A stretch of 13,784 nt of DNA from DAOUCP01 sp034432155. GTDB lineage: Bacteria > Chloroflexota > Anaerolineae > Epilineales > Epilineaceae. Positions 1 through 6,126 of this stretch are shown piece by piece. The notes under the pieces are model-generated. The model made no database searches. It worked only from the letters and a program-made list of their open reading frames with translations, and had not been told where the DNA came from. Positions within the stretch are counted from its first letter, which is position 1; the number at the start of each line of letters is the position of its first letter. Both the position numbers and the translations under genes were made by a program. The stretch covers positions 1 to 13,784 of the forward strand of contig DAOUCP010000105.1 in the NCBI GenBank assembly GCA_034432155.1, written 5' to 3'.

Positions 1-1026
1 GTATGCCAGTTTGCCGAAAAGCGTCTTGATGGCCACTGTCTCGGCCACATCGCCCAGCGGTGTGCCAGTCGCGTGCGCATTGATGTAATCGATGGCCTCG
101 GGAGGCACCGCCGCCGAGTGCAGCGCCGCCGCCATGGCGCGCATCGCGCCTGCACCCGTGGGGTCCGGCGCGATCAGGTGATAGGCATCGTTGGAGGCGC
201 CGTAGCCCAGGATCTCAGCGTAGATCCGAGCCCCCCGCTCCAGGGCTCGATCGAGCCGCTCTAGCACCAGCACTCCCGCACCCTCGGAACCCACGAAGCC
301 GTCGCGGTCGCGATCGAACGGTCGGCTTGCCTTCTCCGGTTCGTCGTTGCGCCGCGAGAAGGCCCGGCCCACGGTGAAGGCCGCCAGTCCAAGCTCGCAC
401 ATGCCCGCCTCGGTACCGCCGGCCAGAACGAGCTCACTGGCGCCACGGCGGATGACCTCGCTGGCTTCGCCCACTGCCTGCGTCCCCGCGGCACAGGCGG
501 TGACGCAGGTGTTGTTGTATCCCCGGGCGCCGAAGGTGGCCGCGACGTGGTAGCCAGCCATGTTGGCGGTCGTCATGACGATATAGAAGGGGGAGATGCG
601 CATGCCGCCGCGGGCGCGCATAATGTCGACCGCTGCTTGGGTCTCATCGAGACCGCCGATGGCGCAGCCCAGGTAGACGCCAGCCTGGTCGCTGTCCAAG
701 CGATGCCCCAGGCCAGCGTCGCTGAGCGCTTCGCCAGCGGCAACGACCGCCATCTGGCTGAAGCGCGCCATGTGTCGCGCCTCCTTCCGGTCGACGACAT
801 CGGTCAGCCGGAAGTCGGGGACGATACCGGCGATCTGCGTCGGATACTGAGACACATCAAAACCTTCGATGCGCCGAATGCCGCTCCGACCGGCCTTGAT
901 GCTTTCCCAGAACTCAGGCACCGTCTGGCCGACAGCCGTGACAACGCCCATGCCGGTCACCACGACCCTCTCCCGCAGGCTGCGCCCGGCAGCGCTCCGC
1001 AATCGGTAATCCACCTCCCGTGCCAT
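1..1026 (-). CDS. fabF: Beta-ketoacyl-[acyl-carrier-protein] synthase II, C-terminus cut by window edge
   Basis: This enzyme condenses malonyl-ACP with a growing acyl-ACP in cytoplasmic fatty-acid elongation. The 342 visible residues read through to the left edge without a stop. The thiolase-fold start RVVVTGMGVVTAVG is at residues 20-33. The nucleophile cysteine is Cys178 in NTCVTACAAGTQA, and the first catalytic histidine is His318 in NAHATGTPLGD. The second histidine and roughly the last 70 residues of a usual 410-420 residue FabF lie outside the window. The start is uncertain. ATG at 1026 has a GGGAGGG only one base away, too close for a good ribosome site. An in-frame TTG at 1002 has GGAGGTG nine bases upstream, and would remove eight residues before the fold begins. 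It follows lepB on the same strand after 129 bases with no clear terminator, so co-transcription is possible. No acpP or other fab gene is visible. The family call is firm; whether this is the main FabF or a paralogue cannot be told. Confidence 0.95.
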   Translation of the reverse strand, partial: MAREVDYRLRSAAGRSLRERVVVTGMGVVTAVGQTVPEFWESIKAGRSGIRRIEGFDVSQYPTQIAGIVPDFRLTDVVDRKEARHMARFSQMAVVAAGEALSDAGLGHRLDSDQAGVYLGCAIGGLDETQAAVDIMRARGGMRISPFYIVMTTANMAGYHVAATFGARGYNNTCVTACAAGTQAVGEASEVIRRGASELVLAGGTEAGMCELGLAAFTVGRAFSRRNDEPEKASRPFDRDRDGFVGSEGAGVLVLERLDRALERGARIYAEILGYGASNDAYHLIAPDPTGAGAMRAMAAALHSAAVPPEAIDYINAHATGTPLGDVAETVAIKTLFGKLAY

Positions 1027-1155
1027 CCCTCCCGTCCTCTCCGGTGATCCTCAGCGCCAGCAGCTTCGGCGGCCCGACGCGCAGTGGCCTGCGCTGTGGG
1101 TCAAACGAAGCGCCCTGCTCCCGCCCTGGCGAGCCGCCGCGGCACTGCCAAGCCA

Positions 1156-1893
1156 CTAGCTCCCGTCGGATGCGGTTGCCGTGCCCTTGGTGGCCTTGGG
1201 CACCAGGCCCCAGCGTTCCGGTGGCCAGATGGACAGCCAGGCCTCACCCACAATGCCGCTGATCGGCAAGCCACCACCCCACGTCCGCGAGTCGTTGCTG
1301 TTGGGACGATTGTCGCCCAACACGAACACGTGACCGGGCGGTACCTGGTATGCAGGGAAGGCGGTATGATCAGGGATCGGCTGCCACGGTTCGGCGATCG
1401 GCCGGCCATCGATATACAGGGTGCCATCCCGGATTTCCACCCACTCGCCGGGCAGTGCCACGACGCGCTTGATGAAATCACGACGGTGACCGTCGGGAGC
1501 GTGGAACACAATGACGTCCCCACGCTCGGGGGAGCGCCAGCGGAAGGCCAACCGGTTCACGAGCAGCCGCTGACCATCGGTGAAGTTGGGCAGCATGCTA
1601 TCGCCCTGGACGACAGTGTTCTGCACCGCGACCCGGAGCCCGGCGAAGACGAGCAGTGCCAAGAGAACGGTCTCCACCAGGTCCCGCAGCATAAGCCCGA
1701 CCGTCCAGTGGCGGCCAAGGGGGGCGCCGGGCGACGGGCTAGCCGGCGCAGCCTCCAGACTCGTCGCGGCCGACGAGCCGAGGATGGCTTCGACCGGGCC
1801 CTTTGCCTGGTCACAACACTCGTCCGCTGGCGGTGGCGCAGCGGGCGATCCCGTCGCATTGCCAGAAGCCGTCACATCCTCACCGTGCATCAT
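1156..1893 (-). CDS. lepB: Signal peptidase I
   Basis: This membrane serine protease removes signal peptides from exported proteins on the outer face of the cytoplasmic membrane. The protein has 245 residues. One membrane segment at about 67-90 (LRDLVETVLLALLVFAGLRV) is followed by the catalytic serine Ser99 in QGDSMLPNF. The general base is Lys142 in RDFIKRVVALPGE. The conserved box FVLGDNRPNSNDSRTWG is near residue 190. These are the hallmarks of the Ser/Lys family S26. The first 60 or so residues are an Ala/Pro/Ser-rich, probably cytoplasmic extension containing adjacent cysteines (26-27) and no recognised domain; such extensions are common in GC-rich bacteria. The first of two tandem ATG codons is used. 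A weak ribosome site and a 7-bp hairpin precede it. It is divergent from the cell-wall operon and upstream of fabF. Confidence 0.95.
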   Translation of the reverse strand: MMHGEDVTASGNATGSPAAPPPADECCDQAKGPVEAILGSSAATSLEAAPASPSPGAPLGRHWTVGLMLRDLVETVLLALLVFAGLRVAVQNTVVQGDSMLPNFTDGQRLLVNRLAFRWRSPERGDVIVFHAPDGHRRDFIKRVVALPGEWVEIRDGTLYIDGRPIAEPWQPIPDHTAFPAYQVPPGHVFVLGDNRPNSNDSRTWGGGLPISGIVGEAWLSIWPPERWGLVPKATKGTATASDGS

Positions 1894-1897
1894 TGCG

Positions 1898-1922
1898 CCT
1901 GGAGAACCGAACGCCCTCCAGG
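1898..1922 (-). promoter_or_regulatory. Inverted repeat (leader hairpin) just upstream of lepB
   Basis: A perfect 7-bp inverted repeat, CCTGGAG and CTCCAGG, is separated by 11 bases. The first transcribed arm starts about where transcription should begin if the proposed lepB promoter is right, and the second arm ends four bases before the lepB ATG. In the mRNA it would pair the only GGAG-like sequence in the leader, so it could tune lepB translation, or act as a palindromic operator at the start site. The repeat is seen directly; both functions are inference. Confidence 0.4.
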
Positions 1923-1927
1923 GTCAT

Positions 1928-1957
1928 AGCATACCCCGATCCGGTCTGCCATGGCTA
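1928..1957 (-). promoter_or_regulatory. Candidate lepB promoter
   Basis: On the minus strand a -10-like TATGCT (1928-1933) lies 18 bases from a -35-like TAGCCA (1952-1957), which matches TTGACA at four of six positions. Transcription would begin near 1921, giving a leader of about 28 bases before the lepB start at 1893. It is a moderate match placed correctly in the divergent region. No better candidate is seen there. Confidence 0.4.
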
Positions 1958-1965
1958 GCGAGGGC

Positions 1966-2032
1966 GGTCTGGCGGCTCATGCTCGGCGGCTGCCCGGCTC
2001 CCGCCACCAGGCGCGAGAAGCTGCCGCAGACC
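1966..2032. repeat. Imperfect nested inverted repeats in the lepB/fhaA divergent region
   Basis: GGTCTG-G-CGGC (1966-1976) is matched by GCCG-CAGACC (2023-2032), ten pairs with one bulged base. Inside lies a second pair, GGCGG (1985-1989) and CCGCC (2001-2005). The element sits between the two divergent promoters, so it may be a protein-binding site or be transcribed from an unseen promoter. GC-rich DNA forms such pairs fairly often, so its importance is uncertain. Confidence 0.25.
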
Positions 2033-2068
2033 CCGAATGGCAGGCGGACGCGACGCGCGCTGCCGTCG

Positions 2069-2074
2069 TATAAT
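2069..2074 (+). promoter_or_regulatory. -10 element of the fhaA operon promoter
   Basis: A perfect TATAAT ends eight bases before the fhaA ATG. Only a weak -35 match is found (CGGACG at 2045-2050, 18-base spacer, three of six positions). Transcription would start at about 2081-2083, so the mRNA would be leaderless or nearly so, in keeping with the absence of a ribosome-binding sequence before fhaA. The hexamer is rare in such GC-rich DNA, which supports it. Confidence 0.6.
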
Positions 2075-2082
2075 GGCCCTCG

Positions 2083-2820
2083 ATGAGCATCCTGGCACGT
2101 CTGGAGGCGACGCTGACGCGACTGCTGGAGGACGGCCTCGGCGGGCTTCTGGGAGCCAAACTGGAGCCGGTCGAGATCGCCCATCGCCTGGCCGACTACA
2201 TGGTCGACCATCGCACCATCGCCGCTGGCCGCCGTTACGTGCCCAATGTCTACCGGGTGTACGTGGCTCCCCGCACCCTGGAACGCTTCGCCGGTTTCCG
2301 CGGCAAGCTGCAGGAAGAACTGGCCGCCTACGTGCAGGAGCGGGCGCGGGAGAACCAGGTTCGGATGGTCGGCCGGGCACACGTCGAGCTGCTCGCCGAT
2401 CCGTCCCTGAAGACGGGCCGCTTGCGGATCGAGGCCGACCTTGTGGAGGCCGGTCCGGCTGAGCCGGCGCAGCCGCAGCTGACGCAGCCCATGGCGGTGG
2501 ACAGGACGGAGATGCCTGGCCCCGCGCCGCTGGCGCTTCTCGTTGGCCAGCGGCGCTTTGTGCTTCGCGGCCACCGCCCCATGGCCATCGGTCGCGCCCT
2601 GGACAACGACGTGGTCATCGATCATCCGTCCGTTTCGCGGCATCATGCACGCATCTGTGCCCACGGTACGGGCTGGCTATTGGAGGACTTGGGCAGCAGC
2701 AACGGTTCGTACGTCAACAATGGCCGCGTGACGAGCAAGTACGTGCGCCGCGGGGATTCCATCCGCGTAGGTTCGGTGACCATGTTGCTCGACGAGCCGG
2801 CAGAGGAGGAGAGTCGGTGA
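2083..2820 (+). CDS. fhaA: DUF3662 and FHA domain protein (FhaA-like)
   Basis: FhaA is a cytoplasmic phosphothreonine-binding adaptor that, in Actinobacteria, helps regulate peptidoglycan synthesis at the membrane. The protein has 245 residues. Residues 1-125 match the DUF3662 (FhaA N-terminal) domain, with the characteristic opening MSILARLEATLTRLLEDG and the later YVPNVYRVYVAP. A Pro-rich linker at about 126-148 joins a C-terminal FHA domain (about 150-235). Its binding residues are present: Gly170-Arg171 in IGRALDND, Ser185 and His188 in SVSRHH, and Asn207 in GSSNGS. The long linker of mycobacterial FhaA is much reduced here. There is no ribosome site; the start lies just after a TATAAT, which suggests a leaderless message. 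It is the first gene of the wall operon and overlaps fhaB by four bases (GTGA). No Ser/Thr kinase is encoded in the window. Confidence 0.92.
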   Translation: MSILARLEATLTRLLEDGLGGLLGAKLEPVEIAHRLADYMVDHRTIAAGRRYVPNVYRVYVAPRTLERFAGFRGKLQEELAAYVQERARENQVRMVGRAHVELLADPSLKTGRLRIEADLVEAGPAEPAQPQLTQPMAVDRTEMPGPAPLALLVGQRRFVLRGHRPMAIGRALDNDVVIDHPSVSRHHARICAHGTGWLLEDLGSSNGSYVNNGRVTSKYVRRGDSIRVGSVTMLLDEPAEEESR

Positions 2821-3278
2821 CAGCCTTGGAAGCGCAGCTTCTCCTGGCTCGGGTCACGCTATTGGTGCTGCTCTACACCTTCCTCGGCGCGGTGACCCTC
2901 ACTGCCTGGCACGACGTGCGCCATGCCGCGCACCGAGGCGCTGCGGGAGCCAGCGCAGCAGTCACCGCGCGCTTGGTGGTAATCGATCCGGGGGCCAGCG
3001 ACCGAGCAGCCGGTAGCGCCCTGCTGCTGGCGCCGGTGACCGCCATCGGCCGCGACCTGGACAACGAGATCGTGCTTTCGGACCCGACCGTTTCGGGCCG
3101 GCACGCAGTGGTCAGCCGGCGCAACCGAGCTTGGTGGGTGGAGGATCTGGGCAGTACCAACGGAACCCTCCTCAACGCCCATCGCTTGCGGCCGACGACG
3201 CCCATGCTCATCCGATCCGGAGACGTGCTGCAGCTCGGTGCGGTGCGTTTCCGGGTGGCGGGCGCTGACGATGCATGA
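2817..3278 (+). CDS. fhaB: Membrane-anchored FHA domain protein (FhaB/FipA-like)
   Basis: A small phosphothreonine-reading protein of 153 residues, close to the size of mycobacterial FhaB (FipA), which takes part in cell-wall and division control. Residues 7-30 form a membrane segment (LLLARVTLLVLLYTFLGAVTL). A short linker leads to a cytoplasmic FHA domain at about 52-148. The key residues are Gly78-Arg79 (AIGRDLDNE), Ser93-Gly94-Arg95-His96 (TVSGRH) and Ser113-Thr114-Asn115 (LGSTNG). The GTG start is chosen because GAGGAGGAG lies just upstream and because GTGA overlaps the fhaA stop, a usual mark of translational coupling. In Actinobacteria the phosphatase gene pstP follows here, but in this window only 48 bases separate fhaB from rodA. 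The identity is supported by order and architecture rather than by strong sequence identity. Confidence 0.9.
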   Translation: MTALEAQLLLARVTLLVLLYTFLGAVTLTAWHDVRHAAHRGAAGASAAVTARLVVIDPGASDRAAGSALLLAPVTAIGRDLDNEIVLSDPTVSGRHAVVSRRNRAWWVEDLGSTNGTLLNAHRLRPTTPMLIRSGDVLQLGAVRFRVAGADDA

Positions 3279-3330
3279 CCTGGACGCAGCGGTAGCCGTC
3301 GCCACCCATCGGATACGTCGGCGGCCATGA
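3271..3330 (+). CDS. Possible 19-residue mini-ORF bridging fhaB and rodA
   Basis: The frame MHDLDAAVAVATHRIRRRP starts inside the last codons of fhaB (eight-base overlap) and ends in TGA overlapping the rodA ATG as ATGA. rodA has only a poor ribosome site (GGCGG next to the ATG), so ribosomes finishing this frame could reinitiate at rodA. The upstream sequence (GGGTGGCGGGCG) is a weak initiation site. No homology is recognised. Chance is quite possible because GC-rich DNA has many open frames. Confidence 0.25.
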   Translation: MHDLDAAVAVATHRIRRRP

Positions 3331-4625
3331 GACGGTCCTGGGAGCGGGCAGGCTGGCTGCGACCCCGACCGCGGTGGCTCGAGTTACTGCTCTGGTTCTT
3401 GGCGGCAGGGATCGCGATCGCCGCGTACGCGCCGGTAGTGCTGGCGCGGCAAGGGCACCTCAGGCCCTGGGACCTGCTACCACCGGCAACCGTCATCGGC
3501 ATCGGACTCCTCGTCCATGCCGGTCTCGTGCTCCGTGGCCGAGGCGAAGACGAGACGTTGCTGCCGATGGCCATCGCCCTCCTGGGCCTCGGTCTTGCCC
3601 TCTCCTATCGCCTGGCACCGGCCCTCGCGCCTCGCCAATTCGCCTGGATCGTCCTCGGCGGCGGGATGCTCCTGGTCGTGAGCCAGCTCCCCGACCATGC
3701 GCTCCTCGTACTCGAGCGCTATCGCTACAGCTGGGCCGCCATCGGCAGTCTGCTCGTGGGCTTGACGCTGGTGGCCGGACGGAGCGCCACACCGGGCGGC
3801 CCCCGGCTGTGGCTGGGCAGCGCAAGCGTCGGCTTCCAGCCGGCGGAGGTACTCAAGCTGTTGTTGGTCCTGTTCCTGGCCGGCTACCTGACGGAGCACG
3901 GGGAGTTGCTCAGCGAGGCCTCCATACGCTGGGCCGGACTGCGGCTGCCACCCTTGCCGTATCTCGCGCCCATGCTGGCCATGTTGGGCATCGCCCTGGG
4001 CCTCTTGATCGCGCAGCGGGACTTGGGCGCCGCTCTGCTGCTGTTCGCGATCGCCCTGGGCATGCTCTACCTGGCCAGTGGTCGCCTCGGCACCGTCGTC
4101 GGTGCTCTCCTCGCCTTCCTGACGGTCGCCTACGTGGTTCACGATCGCATCGCCATCCTGGCCACCCGCATCGCCATCTGGCGAAACCCCTGGGCCGATC
4201 CCCAAGGCGCAGGCTACCAGCTCCTGCAAGCGGCGATGGCCATGGCCGGCGGTGGCATCCTGGGCACCGGCCTGGCCCAGGGGTCGGCCACCGACATCCC
4301 GGCGGTGCACACCGACTTCGTCTATGCGGCGCTGGTGGAGGAGCTGGGTCTGGGCGGATCGGCTGCCATTCTGGCCCTCTTCGCGCTCCTCGCCCTGCGT
4401 GGGCTGCGGATCGCCGCCGCCTTGAGCTCACCCTTTCATCGCTTACTGGCGGCAGGCCTGTCACTATCGCTGGCCATTCAGGTGTTCGTGATCGTCGGCG
4501 GCATCGTTCGGCTCATCCCTCTGACCGGCATCACCCTGCCGTTTCTGGCCCACGGTGGAACTTCGTTGTTGGTGTGTTGCGTCACCGTCGGCTTGCTCAT
4601 GCGGTTGAGCGGTCAGTCGCTATGA
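3327..4625 (+). CDS. rodA: Peptidoglycan glycosyltransferase, RodA/FtsW/SpoVE (SEDS) family
   Basis: SEDS proteins polymerise lipid II into glycan strands at the cytoplasmic membrane and work with a class B penicillin-binding protein. The 432-residue protein has about ten hydrophobic segments from residue 19 to the end. Family motifs are visible: VGFQPAEVLKLLLVLFLAGYL at 168-188, IAQRDLGAALLLF at 228-240, IWRNPWADPQGAGYQLLQA at 284-302, HTDFVYAALVEELG at 328-341 (Asp330 is the expected catalytic aspartate) and PLTGITLPFLAHGGTSLL at 398-415. The first in-frame start after the preceding stop is ATG 3327, with a weak ribosome site. The gene order suggests the elongation-type RodA paired with the next gene, pbpA; FtsW cannot be excluded from sequence alone. 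The terminal TGA forms an ATGA with the short frame leading to pbpA. Confidence 0.93.
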   Translation: MRRSWERAGWLRPRPRWLELLLWFLAAGIAIAAYAPVVLARQGHLRPWDLLPPATVIGIGLLVHAGLVLRGRGEDETLLPMAIALLGLGLALSYRLAPALAPRQFAWIVLGGGMLLVVSQLPDHALLVLERYRYSWAAIGSLLVGLTLVAGRSATPGGPRLWLGSASVGFQPAEVLKLLLVLFLAGYLTEHGELLSEASIRWAGLRLPPLPYLAPMLAMLGIALGLLIAQRDLGAALLLFAIALGMLYLASGRLGTVVGALLAFLTVAYVVHDRIAILATRIAIWRNPWADPQGAGYQLLQAAMAMAGGGILGTGLAQGSATDIPAVHTDFVYAALVEELGLGGSAAILALFALLALRGLRIAAALSSPFHRLLAAGLSLSLAIQVFVIVGGIVRLIPLTGITLPFLAHGGTSLLVCCVTVGLLMRLSGQSL

Positions 4626-4675
4626 ACGCCCGTTCCGCGGTGCGGCGGCCGTCCTGGCGTGGGAGGGAGCCGTGA
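4622..4675 (+). CDS. Possible 17-residue mini-ORF bridging rodA and pbpA
   Basis: The basic frame MNARSAVRRPSWRGREP begins in an ATGA overlap with the rodA stop and ends in a GTGA overlap with the pbpA GTG start. It therefore spans the whole rodA-pbpA gap with four-base overlaps on both sides. No homology is recognised. pbpA has its own good ribosome site (GGGAGG) inside this frame, so the mini-ORF may simply be fortuitous. If translated, it would link pbpA translation to rodA. Confidence 0.25.
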   Translation: MNARSAVRRPSWRGREP

Positions 4676-6126
4676 CCGAGGCCCTGGATCGCGGCCTGCC
4701 GCGTCTGGCAAGTCTCTGTCTCCTCGCCTTCGCCGCCCTGCTGGCAGCGACCTTCTACTGGGGATACGTGCGCGCGCCAGAGCTCACGGCTCGCCCCGAC
4801 AACGGGCGGCGTGTGGCCTTCGATCGACGCATCCGCCGCGGCGCGATCCTCGATCGCCGGGGCCGTGTGCTGGCGCAGACGGTGTTCGACGAAGAGGGCC
4901 GGCCGACACGCGTGTACCCCTTCCCGGCGGCGGCACCGGTCACCGGCTACCAGTCGTGGCGATACGGCGCCGGCAGCAGCCGCCGAGCCACGTACGGCGC
5001 CGGCGGCGCGGAGGCCGCGTACGACCTGGCCCTGCGTGGCGACCTGGGTCTCTCGCTGCGCCAGCTGATTGCGAGTCAGGTGCTTCATCGGCCGCAGGTG
5101 GGCCGCGACGTGGTCTTGACCCTGGACGCCGAACTTCAGACGAGCGCTGCCGAGGAACTGCGCGGCCGTGAGGGAGCGGTGGTGGTGCTGGCAGTGCCGT
5201 CGGGGGAGGTGCTTGCCCTGGTCAGTCAGCCGACGTTCGATCCCGCCAGCCTGGACGCCGGTGAGGGGATCGGCGACGATCCGCGCGCCCTGCTCTTCGA
5301 TCGCGCCACGCAGGGTCTCTATCCACCGGGATCGACTTGGAAAACGGTGACCCTCGCCGGCGCGTTGGGCGCCGGCCTGGTGCAGCCCGAGGCCGTGGTG
5401 CACGACGGGGATGCCGTGGAGTACTTCGACGGCTACCCGGTCCGTTGCAACAACAACCCGGAAGGCGTCACCGAGTTCACCATTGCCGAGGCCTACGGGT
5501 GGAGCTGCAACGTCACCTTCGCCCGTCTGGCGGTGGCATTGGGAGTGGAGCGCTACCGGCTTCTGGCCGAGTCCTTCGGCGTCGGTGATGCGCCGCCTTT
5601 TCCGCTGCCGGTGGCGGCCAGTGACTTGGGAATGGACGATCCCACAGGACTCCCAGAGCTGGCGAGCGCCGGCTTTGGGCAGGGCGAAGTCTTGGTGACG
5701 CCGCTGCATATGGCGCTCATTGCCCTCGCGGTGGCCGGCGATGGGCGCATGCCGGCACCGTACCTGCTGGCTGACGTGCCCGGGGTGCCGTACCGTGCCG
5801 TGGCCGACGAGCGCGGCACGTGGCGGCATCCCATGACCGCCACCACCGCGGCCACCATGCGGCGGATCATGGCCCAGTCGGCGCACTTGGGCTGGGCTCG
5901 CAGCGCTTCCCAGGCAGCTGGCCTGCCGGTGGCGGGCAAGACAGGCACCGCCGAGGCGGGAGTGGGTCAGCCCCACGCCTGGTTCATCGGCTTCGCGCCA
6001 GCCGACGCACCGCAAGTGGCGGCAGCGGTGCTCTTGCCCCATGGCGGGGAGGGTGCCGCGGTGGCGGCACCGATTGGCGGCCGCGTGCTGGCCAAGGCGC
6101 TGGCGGTGATCGGAGAGGACAGATGA
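4672..6126 (+). CDS. pbpA: Class B penicillin-binding protein, peptidoglycan transpeptidase (PbpA-like)
   Basis: This DD-transpeptidase crosslinks peptidoglycan outside the membrane and is the usual partner of RodA/FtsW. The protein has 484 residues. One membrane segment lies at about 12-31 (ASLCLLAFAALLAATFYWGY). The class B N-terminal motif RGAILDRRGRVLAQT is at 56-70. The transpeptidase domain has SxxK as Ser221-Thr-Trp-Lys224, SxN as Ser278-Cys-Asn280 and KTG as Lys423-Thr-Gly425. All catalytic motifs are intact and the length fits short PbpA proteins. There is no PASTA domain. GTG 4672 is supported by GGGAGG five to six bases upstream. The stop overlaps purB as ATGA. Its position behind rodA supports a role in elongation, though a divisome role is possible. 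Confidence 0.95.
   Translation: MTEALDRGLPRLASLCLLAFAALLAATFYWGYVRAPELTARPDNGRRVAFDRRIRRGAILDRRGRVLAQTVFDEEGRPTRVYPFPAAAPVTGYQSWRYGAGSSRRATYGAGGAEAAYDLALRGDLGLSLRQLIASQVLHRPQVGRDVVLTLDAELQTSAAEELRGREGAVVVLAVPSGEVLALVSQPTFDPASLDAGEGIGDDPRALLFDRATQGLYPPGSTWKTVTLAGALGAGLVQPEAVVHDGDAVEYFDGYPVRCNNNPEGVTEFTIAEAYGWSCNVTFARLAVALGVERYRLLAESFGVGDAPPFPLPVAASDLGMDDPTGLPELASAGFGQGEVLVTPLHMALIALAVAGDGRMPAPYLLADVPGVPYRAVADERGTWRHPMTATTAATMRRIMAQSAHLGWARSASQAAGLPVAGKTGTAEAGVGQPHAWFIGFAPADAPQVAAAVLLPHGGEGAAVAAPIGGRVLAKALAVIGEDR

Noticed and set aside
1079..1094. Hairpin GCGCAG/CTGCGC between lepB and fabF as a terminator
   Set aside because: Only six pairs and no T-run follows on the minus strand.
3374..4675. 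Long plus-strand open frame in another frame over rodA
   Set aside because: Its translation is Arg/Pro/Gly-rich with no membrane segments or motifs; rodA in the other frame carries all SEDS motifs. Only its last 17 codons are kept as a possible mini-ORF.
4597..6042. Long minus-strand open frame (about 480 codons) opposite pbpA
   Set aside because: It has no recognisable domain, is rich in His/Arg/Gly as expected for antisense frames of GC-rich genes, and lies over a gene with all catalytic motifs intact.
5820..6122. N-terminal extension of purB into pbpA
   Set aside because: The frame is open, but the lyase homology starts exactly at ATG 6123, which has the ATGA overlap with pbpA.
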